A DNA stretch of 64,000 nt, taken from the NCBI GenBank assembly GCA_016721315.1, contig JADKIL010000003.1:248001-312000 (forward strand), read 5' to 3'. The position numbers were made by a program, and so were the translations under genes. The DNA is from Candidatus Villigracilis vicinus. GTDB lineage: Bacteria > Chloroflexota > Anaerolineae > Anaerolineales > Villigracilaceae. The notes below the pieces were generated by a model, which saw nothing but the letters and a program-made list of their open reading frames with translations, was not told the DNA's origin and searched no databases. Position 1 is the first letter of the stretch, and the number at the start of each line of letters is the position of its first letter. Shown one piece after another: positions 35,732-44,696 of the stretch.

Positions 35732-36424
35732 TTAATCGCGGCTGCGTCCGCTAACAAGCGAAACGTAATACAGCAATTGTAAAACGGCAGTGACCAAGCC
35801 CGCTACATACGTCAATGCAGCGGCATTGAGGACATTGCTCACACCGCGCATTTCAGCGTCGGTTTGGATAATGCCGCTTTCGGCAAGCATACGTCGGGCG
35901 CGAGCAGAGGCGTCAAATTCCACGGGCAGGGTAACGAGAGCAAAAAGCGCACCGCCAGAAAAGACGAGTATCCCCACCCATGCAAGCTGGGTCATTTGCA
36001 GGAGCAATCCGATCATGATCAGGATCCAGCCAAGGTTGGAACCGATGTTGACCAACGGCACCAGCACAGCACGGAACTTGAGCGGAAAGTATTCCTCGGC
36101 ATCCTGCTGGGCGTGACCCAATTCATGTGCGGCAATGGCAAGGGCAGCCACCGAGGCACTATTCGCCACGCCGTTGGAAAGATAGACAGTTTTGTCACGC
36201 GGGTCGTAGTGGTCGGTCATTTCACCGGGCGTGCCCTGGATCTTCACACCATGCAAACCGCTGGATGCGATCAAACGTCGTGTAGCTTCATACCCGTTGA
36301 AGCGGCTGCCTGCCGCCACACGACTCCATTTGTTATAAGCCGACTTCACATACCATGACGTGATCGCCATGAGAATGAAGGCGGGGATCATGTACATCAA
36401 GTAGGTTGGGCTCAAAAAATACAT
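35732..36424 (-). CDS. Membrane zinc metallopeptidase, YugP-like
   Basis: 230-aa membrane protein. The N-terminal helix (MYMIPAFILMAITSWYV) is followed by a soluble zinc-peptidase part with the HEXXH motif in IAAHELGHAQQDAEEY. Three C-terminal helices complete the protein. The wording GVKIQGTPGEMTDHYDPRDK and VYLSNGV matches the Zn_peptidase_2/YugP family, whose substrates are unknown. It starts 16 nt after the ctpA-type protease gene, so two envelope proteases are probably coexpressed. Confidence 0.88.
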   Translation of the reverse strand: MYFLSPTYLMYMIPAFILMAITSWYVKSAYNKWSRVAAGSRFNGYEATRRLIASSGLHGVKIQGTPGEMTDHYDPRDKTVYLSNGVANSASVAALAIAAHELGHAQQDAEEYFPLKFRAVLVPLVNIGSNLGWILIMIGLLLQMTQLAWVGILVFSGGALFALVTLPVEFDASARARRMLAESGIIQTDAEMRGVSNVLNAAALTYVAGLVTAVLQLLYYVSLVSGRSRD

Positions 36425-36440
36425 TTGTTCTCCTATTTTT

Positions 36441-37703
36441 TTACTGTCCGCTCATCTCCAAAAGGAGTCTGACAGCTTCGTCTAACTGTGGGTCTTTATC
36501 CGCTTTACGATCTTCTTCAGTAAGTTCTACTGGATAGTCCGGCGTGAGACCGATCTTGTGGATGGTCTTTTCGTTGGGGGTGAGCCATTTGGCAATAGTG
36601 ATGCGTACGGCCCCGTTATCACCCGTGAGAGGAATCCAGTTCTGCACTGAACCTTTGCCATACGATACGGTTCCAAGCAGTTTGGCGCGTCCGGTATCTT
36701 GCAAGGCACCAGCCACGATCTCAGAAGCAGAAGCAGAGCCTTCGTTAATCAGCACGATCATCGGAATTTTTGTATCCGTTGCCGCTCCGCCGGGAATGAC
36801 TTCGTATGTGGTGCGGGTTCCATCGCCATACTGTTCATACAGAACAACGCCCTCGCCGATGAACTGAGAAGTCACTTCCACTGATGTCTGTAAATATCCG
36901 CCGCCATTATTACGCAAATCCAGGATGATGGCTTTGGGTTCCTGGGGCATCAGTTCCTGAATGGCAGCGTTCAACTCCGGCATGGTGTTGGAGCCAAAGG
37001 TCGTCACTTGGAAATAGGCGATGTTGCCTTCAAGCATTTTTCCTGAAGCGGATGCGATCGTGATCTTCGCGCGTTTGATCGAGAATTCGAGCGGGGCATC
37101 CTCCCCATCGCGCAGGACGGTCAGGGCTATGGTTGTTCCGGCGGGTCCCAGTACTTTGCGGCGCACAAGCTCGGCATCAATGCCGGTCATATCTTCGCCA
37201 TCGATAGCGATGATCTTGTCTCCGGGGAGCAAGCCCGCCGCTTCAGCTGGCGAACCAGGGATGGGGCTGGTGATGGTTAGGTAATCTGTGGTCGTATCCA
37301 CATAAGCGCCAATGCCTTCATAGGAACCTTCGAGGCTTTCATTGGCTTGCTTGTAATCTTCCGGATCCATATAGGTGGAATGCTGGTCGCCAAGCGCCTG
37401 CATCATACCGGTAATGGCGCCGCGCATCAGCGCAGTATCATCCACGGGCTGGTCGACATAATTTTGATGGACGAGATTCCACGCTTCCCAGAAAGGTGCA
37501 AAGAGCGCTTGCATCTCCCCGGGAGTTGCAGCTTGCTGGTCGGGAGAGGTCGTCGGAGAAACGATCGTTGGCGGAGTTTCTTCAAAACCACTTACCCCGC
37601 CAAAGGGCACGAGATGCCCCGTGACGAAACCACCTGCGAAAGAGCCAAGCCCTACAATCAGGACAACCAATATAAGCAGTATTGCCTTTAAAGTCTTATT
37701 CAC
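36441..37703 (-). CDS. S41 family C-terminal processing peptidase (CtpA/B-like)
   Basis: 420-aa exported protease. One N-terminal membrane helix (residues about 7-30) anchors it outside the cytoplasm. A PDZ domain (about 130-200) includes ITSPIPGSPAEAAGLLPGDK. The S41 catalytic region has LDLRNNGGGYL, the Ser in INEGSASASEIVAG and the Lys in VSYGKGSVQNWIPL. Known members trim proteins from their C terminus. It is followed after 16 nt by the yugP-like gene. Confidence 0.92.
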   Translation of the reverse strand: MNKTLKAILLILVVLIVGLGSFAGGFVTGHLVPFGGVSGFEETPPTIVSPTTSPDQQAATPGEMQALFAPFWEAWNLVHQNYVDQPVDDTALMRGAITGMMQALGDQHSTYMDPEDYKQANESLEGSYEGIGAYVDTTTDYLTITSPIPGSPAEAAGLLPGDKIIAIDGEDMTGIDAELVRRKVLGPAGTTIALTVLRDGEDAPLEFSIKRAKITIASASGKMLEGNIAYFQVTTFGSNTMPELNAAIQELMPQEPKAIILDLRNNGGGYLQTSVEVTSQFIGEGVVLYEQYGDGTRTTYEVIPGGAATDTKIPMIVLINEGSASASEIVAGALQDTGRAKLLGTVSYGKGSVQNWIPLTGDNGAVRITIAKWLTPNEKTIHKIGLTPDYPVELTEEDRKADKDPQLDEAVRLLLEMSGQ

Positions 37704-37851
37704 TATAGCCTCCGTTTATGGCTTAAATTACGAAAAACGATACCATTTGGTTATTAGAGATTGCTGAATTAATTGTTCGTTTTTTATAAGAATGGGTCTT
37801 ACCCACCGGATAGAGCGGTCGAAATTCATGCATTGCCGGGTATCACGTCTG

Positions 37852-38094
37852 TTATTCAGAGTCTCCAGTCCGATTATCCTTACCCTTGCTCAGTTCCTGC
37901 ACCGTGTGGCGCAGTTCTTCCATTTCATCTTCTTTTTTCTGTTGGGCAGGATTCATGGCTTTCATCATTTTCAAAAGGGGATCATCCTTACCGCCGCGCA
38001 TCACACCGCGGACTATGCCATACATGACGGCATTGATACCCGCGATCATCAGAATAAAGATCAAAGCTGCAATGGCAGTTTTACTCATTTCCAT
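37852..38094 (-). CDS. Hypothetical small membrane protein
   Basis: 80-aa protein with one N-terminal transmembrane helix (ALIFILMIAGINAVMYGIV) and a charged helical tail of about 45 residues (KKEDEMEELRHTVQELSKG), possibly coiled coil. It overlaps the end of the nucleotidase gene by 14 nt, so it is probably translated from the same mRNA. No family is recognised. Confidence 0.65.
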   Translation of the reverse strand: MEMSKTAIAALIFILMIAGINAVMYGIVRGVMRGGKDDPLLKMMKAMNPAQQKKEDEMEELRHTVQELSKGKDNRTGDSE

Positions 38095-38728
38095 GCTGAC
38101 TCTCCAAAATGGGGATGAATTGGTTCCAGTCCGTTAGGTGCGCGTCGGCGCTACCGGCGGGGAATTCCTCATTGTATAGAATGCTGAACAAACCGGCTTC
38201 TTTCGCGGCACGAGTGGTGCGGTGGATATCGTCGATCATGACACATTTGGAGGGGTCAGTTTCCCCAGCGGCTTGCATGGCAATTTGAAAAGACTCGGGC
38301 ATGGGTTTGCAGTATGGGTCGATGGCATTCACGTCTACGATGATCTCAAAGAGGTCGCGCAGACCCAGCACCGTCAACACTCTGTCGGCATGGGCAGAGT
38401 CCGCATTGGTGAAGATCAGGTTACGGGTCGGGAGTGAGGCGATGAGCGAGCGTAGAGTCGGGTTGGGCGTCAGGTAATCCCTGAGCGGCAGATCATGCAC
38501 GAAAGCGAGAAAATCCTGAACATCAATTTCGTGATGGGCTTGAAGTCCGCGCAGGGTGGTGCCATATTGCAAAAAATATTTCTCGCGGATGTGCGCGATC
38601 TGGTCTTCGGGAAAACCCATGCGTTCGCGCATGTAGGTGTTCATGCGTTCTTTGATGGCTTTCCACAGACCTGTATTGGATGGATATAACGTATCGTCGA
38701 GATCGAAGAAAATAGTGGTAAATCGCAT
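38081..38728 (-). CDS. Pyrimidine 5'-nucleotidase-like HAD hydrolase
   Basis: 215-aa HAD phosphatase with motif I FFDLDDTLYPSNTGLW, motif II IFTNADSAHADRVL, motif III Lys in YCKPMPESF and motif IV CVMIDDIHRTTRAAKEAGL. The LDDTLYP start and short helical cap are typical of the SDT1/PPA pyrimidine 5'-nucleotidase group. The gene is divergent from mutL by only 21 bp. A TATAAT box lies 6 nt before its ATG, so the mRNA should be leaderless. Confidence 0.88.
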   Translation of the reverse strand: MRFTTIFFDLDDTLYPSNTGLWKAIKERMNTYMRERMGFPEDQIAHIREKYFLQYGTTLRGLQAHHEIDVQDFLAFVHDLPLRDYLTPNPTLRSLIASLPTRNLIFTNADSAHADRVLTVLGLRDLFEIIVDVNAIDPYCKPMPESFQIAMQAAGETDPSKCVMIDDIHRTTRAAKEAGLFSILYNEEFPAGSADAHLTDWNQFIPILESQHGNE

Positions 38729-38734
38729 TGCGAG

Positions 38735-38742
38735 ATTATAAT
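38735..38742. promoter_or_regulatory. Shared symmetrical -10 box for mutL and the nucleotidase gene
   Basis: ATTATAAT is self-complementary. Read to the right, TATAAT (38737-38742) is 7 nt from the mutL ATG. Read to the left, TATAAT (38735-38740) is 6 nt from the nucleotidase ATG. Both transcripts would be leaderless. Confidence 0.65.
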
Positions 38743-38749
38743 TCCTGCC

Positions 38750-40555
38750 ATGCCCATTCGATTGCTCTCCTCTGAAGTCTCGTCACAGATCGCCGCTGGT
38801 GAAGTGGTGGAACGCCCTGCTTCTGTGGTCAAAGAATTGACCGAAAATTCTTTGGATGCAGGTGCGACGACGATCTCGATCTCGGTTGCCGATGCCGGGC
38901 GGACTTTGATCGAAGTGGCAGATGATGGACATGGCATCCCGGCGGGGGAATTGGAACTGGCGGCGGCTCGACACGCAACCTCGAAATTGACTCAGTCCGA
39001 TGACCTGTTTCACATCCAGACCTTGGGCTTCCGCGGCGAAGCACTGGCTTCCATCGGCTCCGTTTCACACATGAGCATCACCTCGCGGGTGGAGTCTGCC
39101 AAGGAAGGCGCACGCCTCAAAGTGGATGGTGGCATTGCCAGCAAGGTGGAGAAAATTGGCGCGCCGGTGGGGACGGTCGTGCGAGTGGAAAATCTCTTTT
39201 ACAACGTGCCTGCGCGTTTGAAATTTTTGAAAACCGATACAACCGAACGCCGTGCCATTGATTCATTGGTAACGCGTTATGCGTTGGCGTACCCGAATGT
39301 ACGTTTCAAGATCACCGACGGGAAACAAGTCACACTACAGACGGCAGGCGATGGCGATCGCCGCTCTATCCTTGCTTCCCTCTATGGTGTTGAAGTTGCC
39401 AAGCAGATGTTGGAAGTGATGGCGACGGAAGAAAATATGACGCTCACCGGCTTCATCAGCCCGGTTTCGTTAACTCGCTCGAATCGCAAAGAAATTACCT
39501 TCTTTATCAATGGTCGCTGGGTGCAGGAAATTTCTCTGAACTCCGCTTTGTTGCAAGCCTATCACACGCTCTTGATGGTGGGGCGCTATCCGCTCACCGC
39601 TTTGTTCCTGGATATGGCACCCGAAGATGTGGATGTGAACGTCCACCCGACGAAAGCAGAAGTGCGTTTTCGAGCACAGGATAAGGTCTTTAGCTTTGTG
39701 CAACGCTCGGTGAGAAAGGCGTTGCTGGCGTACACACCCGTCCCAGCGGTTTCGCCGCAGTTGTGGGGTTCGCGTTCCGTGCCCTCTGAACCGCGGACAG
39801 TGGGTATCGATTGGTCGATCGGGCATGATGAGTCAGTTGGTGGTGAACAATTGACGGTTGGTAGTGAGGAGTTTGGGGATAGTGAAGAGCAGCGATCAGC
39901 GGTCAGCAGTCAGGCTGTTGAAGGTGACCGCCTATCGTCTGCGGTCAATGGTCAATCGTCCTTTGCCGGTGTTCCTTTGCTGCGCCTCATCGGTCAGATC
40001 GGTTCGACGTATATCGTGGCGGAAGGTCCCGATGGCTTATATCTCATTGACCAGCATGCTGCACATGAGCGGGTGTTGTTCGAGAAGTTGATGGCGCAAC
40101 GCGAGAACAAAAGCATCCCTTCCCAGTCTTTGCTCACGCCAGAGATCGTGACCTTGCCACCGCAATCTTCGAAGATATTGCTGGAACAATTGCCGTTCTT
40201 GAACAAATTTGGTTTTGAAGTGGAAGAGTTCGGCACGAATACCTTCCAGGTGCGATCCATGCCGATGTTGTTCGCTGGCGGCAGCCCGTCCATGGCGCTC
40301 AAAGCATTGGTGGAGGATTTTGAAGAGGACGAAAGTCCGCTTCAGGCAGAGGTGGAGGCGCGACTGGCGGCACGAGTCTGTAAACGGCTGGCGGTCAAAG
40401 GCGGGCAGGCACTCACATCTGAAGAACAAAAGAGTCTATTAAACGACCTGGAGAATTGCCAATCGCCGCGGACTTGTCCACATGGCAGACCAACGATGAT
40501 CCACCTCACGGTGGATATGCTCGAACGTCAATTCGGACGCAAAGGGGCACGCTAA
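38750..40555 (+). CDS. mutL: DNA mismatch repair endonuclease MutL
   Basis: 601-aa MutL. The GHKL ATPase (residues 1-330) has the N box ELTENSLDAGAT, DDGHGIP and GFRGEALASI. The C-terminal dimerisation domain carries the endonuclease motif DQHAAHERVLFE (D434) and the late CPHGRPTM metal-site motif. So this is the nicking type found in bacteria without MutH. No mutS is in the window. The linker (about 362-405, DSEEQRSAVSSQ region) is encoded by DNA that resembles repeat family D. A TATAAT box 7 nt upstream predicts a leaderless mRNA. Confidence 0.95.
   Translation: MPIRLLSSEVSSQIAAGEVVERPASVVKELTENSLDAGATTISISVADAGRTLIEVADDGHGIPAGELELAAARHATSKLTQSDDLFHIQTLGFRGEALASIGSVSHMSITSRVESAKEGARLKVDGGIASKVEKIGAPVGTVVRVENLFYNVPARLKFLKTDTTERRAIDSLVTRYALAYPNVRFKITDGKQVTLQTAGDGDRRSILASLYGVEVAKQMLEVMATEENMTLTGFISPVSLTRSNRKEITFFINGRWVQEISLNSALLQAYHTLLMVGRYPLTALFLDMAPEDVDVNVHPTKAEVRFRAQDKVFSFVQRSVRKALLAYTPVPAVSPQLWGSRSVPSEPRTVGIDWSIGHDESVGGEQLTVGSEEFGDSEEQRSAVSSQAVEGDRLSSAVNGQSSFAGVPLLRLIGQIGSTYIVAEGPDGLYLIDQHAAHERVLFEKLMAQRENKSIPSQSLLTPEIVTLPPQSSKILLEQLPFLNKFGFEVEEFGTNTFQVRSMPMLFAGGSPSMALKALVEDFEEDESPLQAEVEARLAARVCKRLAVKGGQALTSEEQKSLLNDLENCQSPRTCPHGRPTMIHLTVDMLERQFGRKGAR
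39836..39962 (+). repeat. Family D-like sequence inside the mutL linker
   Basis: Word-like DNA such as GATCAGCGGTCAGCAGTCAG and CGGTCAATGGTCAATCGTCC lies in frame within the non-conserved linker between the MutL domains. It matches the style of the intergenic repeats at 10646 and 63519. Confidence 0.55.
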
Positions 40556-40606
40556 TTCAAGTTTCTAATTTTGTAAGGTCGTTATGAAAACTACCGGTGA
40601 ATACGC

Positions 40607-40612
40607 TAAAAT
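40607..40612 (+). promoter_or_regulatory. -10 box of a probable leaderless promoter (diguanylate cyclase)
   Basis: TAAAAT lies 6 nt (TATCAA) before the ATG at 40619, with no Shine-Dalgarno sequence. Confidence 0.5.
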
Positions 40613-40618
40613 TATCAA

Positions 40619-41584
40619 ATGTACAGTCTGACGGATCTATCCAAGCGCGATCTTGAAGTCTTATTTGATCACATCCAGGCAGCCATAGCACTCGTGGACC
40701 GTGATGGGAATTTGATCTCGTGGAACTCGGCCTTCGATATTGGCAAACGTCAATTCCCCAACGCCAACAACCTCAAAGATCTCTTCCTGCAAAAAGATGC
40801 GGATGCACTTCACCTGAAGTTGCGGGAAGGTGAAAAAGAACATTGGGCAGGCGAGTTCGCCATTACCGAAACAGACGCCGCCTCCCTGTGTGATTTCTGG
40901 CTGGTACCCACAGTCCACGATCACTTTATCTTCATTGCTGAGCGCATCGAATCCGAAGCGGATGCCGAAAAAATGGTGGAAAAACTCCGCAAACAGGTGG
41001 ACTTGTACCGGGTGGAAAGTGAATTCTCGAAGAAACTGGCACGAAACAAACAGATCGAAATGGAAGCGGTTCTTGCACAGGCAGAGGAAGTGGCGCATGT
41101 GGATCCGCTTACCTTCCTACCCAACCGCCGCACGATCATCAAAGATCTGCAAAGTGAAGTGATGCGTGCAGAACGCTATCGCTCGCTGTTCTCCATTTCC
41201 GTAGTGGATATTGATAACTTTAAAAGTATCAACGACAACTATGGTCACCCGGTTGGCGATGAGATCTTGCGGCAGGTGGCGATCCAACTGCGAGACGGCA
41301 TTCGTCATCCGGACGTGGTTGGGCGCTATGGCGGCGAGGAGTTCATCATCCTGCTGCCAAATTCGGATAAAAATGCAGCCGCCGAACAAGCCGCACGCTT
41401 GTGCCGAAGCATCCGCGATGAGGTGATGCACTCAAGAGAATACAGTCTGCAAGTGACCATCAGCATAGGAATCGCACAATTTCGACTCGGCGAGGATTCA
41501 TGGCACAGCCTGCTCAAACGGGCAGACAATGCCATGTTCGAAGCCAAAAGCGGCGGACGTGACCGCTGGGTGGTTGGAGATTAA
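40619..41584 (+). CDS. PAS-GGDEF diguanylate cyclase
   Basis: 321-aa soluble protein. The N-terminal PAS-like domain (about 10-115, IQAAIALVDRDGNLISWNSA) is followed by a coiled-coil helix. The GGDEF domain has active-site text RYGGEEFIIL and the inhibitory RXXD site five residues before it (RHPD). Both sites look intact, so it should make cyclic di-GMP and be feedback inhibited. Its signal is unknown. A strong terminator follows. A second GGDEF protein is encoded at 47831. Confidence 0.92.
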   Translation: MYSLTDLSKRDLEVLFDHIQAAIALVDRDGNLISWNSAFDIGKRQFPNANNLKDLFLQKDADALHLKLREGEKEHWAGEFAITETDAASLCDFWLVPTVHDHFIFIAERIESEADAEKMVEKLRKQVDLYRVESEFSKKLARNKQIEMEAVLAQAEEVAHVDPLTFLPNRRTIIKDLQSEVMRAERYRSLFSISVVDIDNFKSINDNYGHPVGDEILRQVAIQLRDGIRHPDVVGRYGGEEFIILLPNSDKNAAAEQAARLCRSIRDEVMHSREYSLQVTISIGIAQFRLGEDSWHSLLKRADNAMFEAKSGGRDRWVVGD

Positions 41585-41586
41585 AT

Positions 41587-41620
41587 AAAAAGAGCCTGTC
41601 TCAATGAGCAGGCTCTTTTT
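41587..41620. terminator. Bidirectional intrinsic terminator
   Basis: Perfect 12-bp stem (41587-41598 with 41609-41620, AGAGCCTG core), A-rich before and T-rich after. It separates the convergent GGDEF and DUF1501 genes. Confidence 0.92.
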
Positions 41621-41630
41621 ATTCAAGCAA

Positions 41631-42857
41631 TTATCTGTAAATTCCCAGCGGGTTGTAGTTACCAGAAAAGCCAGGAAAGACCGCTTCAATATCGGCATTG
41701 CCCATACGTTTGGAAAGCAACTCTCCCAGTACCGAGCGATAGTCAGTCGTGATGGCAAGGTCAGCATGGTCATATAGTTGGTCATTATGCAAGCCGGGGA
41801 AGGAACCAAAGACCTGCCCGCCATTGACGTTGCCACCAAGCGTAAGCATGACACTGCCATGTCCATGATCAGTGCCGTAGGAATCGTTTTGAACAAGCCG
41901 ACGCCCAAATTCGCTGATCACTACGACAGATAATTTCTCTGTATATCCTGGGTCCAGGTCCAGATAAAAATTTGCCAATCCAGAAGCCAGGCTATTGAGC
42001 AAATCTGCCATGTAGCCTTCATTGCCGCTATTCTGATATTCGTGTGTATCCCAACCGCCAAAATCTACGGCGGCAACACGCAGACCGGCATCGAGCTTGA
42101 TCATTTGCGCAATCGTCTTTAATTGAATGCCAAGCTCATCATCATTGTAGTAGGCGCCATTGGCGGGTTGGTACGTATTCCCATTCAACGGGCGGACGAT
42201 ATCCAAGGCATCCAATGTCCGCGCCCCGGCACGGTGAATGAGGCTTTCTCCGGCATATAGTTGTCGCAATGCGTTCATGTGCGAGTCGCGCAAGCCGTTA
42301 TCCCATAATGAGAATTCATCCGGGGTACTTATGCTCACGGTAGGAACAAAGTTCAATAACGACATGGGTTGCCCGGTTGTGGAAACCACCGGCAAGATCG
42401 AAGAAATTCCGGTTGTCTGCAAATGGCGGGTGATCCAGCCTGAGGTGGTGCTCTTGGAACCGGGCGTTCCCAATTCAATATAGTCTTGTGCGTCGAAGTG
42501 ACTGCGGGTATCGTAATTCAGTCCAACAGAGTGAATAATGCCAGCTTTGCCGGCTTGATACAAGTCATATAACGGGCTCATGGCAGGGTGCAGACCAAAT
42601 TGGTCATTCAAACGCAATAGATTGGATATCTTCAGATCGGGGCGGGCTTTTTCATAGAAGCCGCGATCATCTCCATCCATGGGGGGAACGACATTGAGTG
42701 CGTCCCAACCGCCGCGCAGAAAGATGACGACGAGAGTATCGCTGGGGTTATCTTGTTTGGCAAAAGCGAGGTTGGTCAGTTTTGCGCCAGCCATGGCAGC
42801 AATGGCGGCAGAACATCCTTGCAGGAATTGACGGCGTGGAAGTAAAGTGCGGGTCAT
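41631..42857 (-). CDS. DUF1501 protein, Tat-exported
   Basis: 408-aa protein with a twin-arginine signal (LLPRRQFLQGCSAAIAAMAG) and a likely cut after NLAFA. The mature part has the DUF1501 pattern: IFLRGGWDALNVVPPMDGDD, RSHFDAQDYIELG and VISEFGRRLVQNDSYGTDHG, in which Asp/His residues recall the alkaline phosphatase/sulfatase fold. The function is unknown. It starts 4 nt after the DUF1800 gene, the partner it nearly always has in other genomes. Confidence 0.9.
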   Translation of the reverse strand: MTRTLLPRRQFLQGCSAAIAAMAGAKLTNLAFAKQDNPSDTLVVIFLRGGWDALNVVPPMDGDDRGFYEKARPDLKISNLLRLNDQFGLHPAMSPLYDLYQAGKAGIIHSVGLNYDTRSHFDAQDYIELGTPGSKSTTSGWITRHLQTTGISSILPVVSTTGQPMSLLNFVPTVSISTPDEFSLWDNGLRDSHMNALRQLYAGESLIHRAGARTLDALDIVRPLNGNTYQPANGAYYNDDELGIQLKTIAQMIKLDAGLRVAAVDFGGWDTHEYQNSGNEGYMADLLNSLASGLANFYLDLDPGYTEKLSVVVISEFGRRLVQNDSYGTDHGHGSVMLTLGGNVNGGQVFGSFPGLHNDQLYDHADLAITTDYRSVLGELLSKRMGNADIEAVFPGFSGNYNPLGIYR

Positions 42858-42861
42858 TGAT

Positions 42862-44595
42862 TTATCTCCATTGAAAGTCGGGGCTCATCAGAATCACTTC
42901 CACCATGGCAGGCAGAACATAACGCACATGGTCTTCAGGTAAAGTTTCGTCCCAACCGTATTCTTGTGCCATCACAGCGACTACGGCATTGCGGCTTTCG
43001 TCAGGTAGGGTGCGGTTCAGGATTCTTTGAATCCAATAGTCGGCGAGGGAAGAGGCGCTGCGGATCTCCGCCGGGGTTTGACCATAGATATCCGAAGCTA
43101 TTTTGTAGCCGGTATCGTCATCATCCATCCAATTTTCAGACAGACCCACAGAAAGATTCCAGCGATACAAGAACGACATGGAATTTGCCCAGGCATCGCG
43201 TGTATCGGGGTAGCCATCGGGCGTACGGCGTTCAAAAATGGCTTGACCCATCAGCCCTAACATCCAGTTGATACCACCGGGGATGCGAATCGATTCTGAG
43301 TTGAGCGCACGCATCATGGAGATTGCCGCCTCAAACGGACGTTTGACCTTTCCGCCCCAACTGGCTTTAAACTCCACTGAAAGCAGGATGGTCTCCATCA
43401 CGCGTTTGAGCTGATCTGGCGCATCTTTGAATTGCATAAATGTATTGGCTGCTGCCTGAACAATGGATTCCGGCGGTGCATCAGAGATGAAGCGTGTGCA
43501 AAGTTTTCTTGCAATATTGCGGGCGGTACCGGGATGATAGGCTAACAGGTCCAGCACGTCATGAGCGTCTTTCATATCTTCCTGATCGGCAGGGATGTAT
43601 TTGCCGAGCACAAGTTTATTGAAGCGGTCATGCCAGGGTTTGTAATACAGGAAGGAGCCTGTCTTTTCAACACCATCTTCCCAATCACCAAGATCGTCAT
43701 CTACCCGCCAGCCGGTGAGGCACCTTGCAGATTCATAAACGTCATTGTCAACATAGCCGACGGCAATACCATTCGCATCTTTCTCAACCGTGTTCGGGTC
43801 GCGTACGCCCAGGTAATTCTCTGCGCCAAGCGTGTGCAGCTCAAATAGTTCGCGTGCAAAATTTTCGTTCGGTCCCGCGTCGCTGCTGTTGTTTTGATTC
43901 AAGTAATACAACATGGAAGGGTGTTTGGCAACTGCCTCCAGCATCTGGCGGAAATTACCGAGCATATGGGCTCGCAACACATCGCGGTTATAGGAAACCA
44001 GCAAAGGCACGCCATCATCCTGCCAAAAATAGACGTTGAAATGGTTATGCCAGAAATCAGCCAGGAGTTCTACGACTTGTTTCTTGCTATACACAGCTCT
44101 TAAGATGGTGGCATCCACCAATTCATAAGTAGGTTTGCTATACCATTGCCAGTATGCATCATCATTTGAGTCATAAGGATTGCTGGCGATATGGTCGGCA
44201 TATAACTGTTCAAGGGATTTGTGCAAGGTTTCAAACCCGGCATTGGCATAGCGTACATCAAACTCACTATCATCAATACTATCTGGGTTGAGTTGTTGAT
44301 TTACAAAGGCAGAGAGACGTTCATCGTCTGTAGCGCCAAGTGCATTGAAGCTATCCACATCCCTGGGGCGAATGCCGAATGTGAGGCGGCTCAGGGCAAG
44401 GATTGCCATCGAAACCGACGAGAGAGAAGTCTGCGCTTCGGGAGTGATGACCGGGTTTTGTAGAGTTGTTGTCCCCTCAAAAGGTTGAGTGATCGCGTTT
44501 TCTTCCCCTGGTACACAAGCTGCCAGAGTCGATGTAACAGCCAAGGCTCCACCGAATTTGAGAAAATCACGTCGCGTTAATTTTCTAGCTTGCAT
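42862..44595 (-). CDS. DUF1800 protein, Tat-exported lipoprotein
   Basis: 577-aa protein with a twin-arginine motif (TRRDFLKFGGALA) and a lipobox LAAC directly after the hydrophobic core, so it is probably a Tat-secreted lipoprotein. The mature part has typical DUF1800 text: FWHNHFNVYFW, NENFARELFELHTLG and FEAAISMMRALN. The function is unknown. It heads a two-gene operon with the DUF1501 protein, and both are probably outside the membrane as one complex or pathway. Confidence 0.9.
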   Translation of the reverse strand: MQARKLTRRDFLKFGGALAVTSTLAACVPGEENAITQPFEGTTTLQNPVITPEAQTSLSSVSMAILALSRLTFGIRPRDVDSFNALGATDDERLSAFVNQQLNPDSIDDSEFDVRYANAGFETLHKSLEQLYADHIASNPYDSNDDAYWQWYSKPTYELVDATILRAVYSKKQVVELLADFWHNHFNVYFWQDDGVPLLVSYNRDVLRAHMLGNFRQMLEAVAKHPSMLYYLNQNNSSDAGPNENFARELFELHTLGAENYLGVRDPNTVEKDANGIAVGYVDNDVYESARCLTGWRVDDDLGDWEDGVEKTGSFLYYKPWHDRFNKLVLGKYIPADQEDMKDAHDVLDLLAYHPGTARNIARKLCTRFISDAPPESIVQAAANTFMQFKDAPDQLKRVMETILLSVEFKASWGGKVKRPFEAAISMMRALNSESIRIPGGINWMLGLMGQAIFERRTPDGYPDTRDAWANSMSFLYRWNLSVGLSENWMDDDDTGYKIASDIYGQTPAEIRSASSLADYWIQRILNRTLPDESRNAVVAVMAQEYGWDETLPEDHVRYVLPAMVEVILMSPDFQWR

Positions 44596-44696
44596 AAGAC
44601 CTCCAACAAAACGAGATGGATTTCGGGCTTTTTTACTTATACAGTTCGGTTCTTATTGGAAATATCCCGCTTAAGTACCGAATAAGTTTTCATTTC

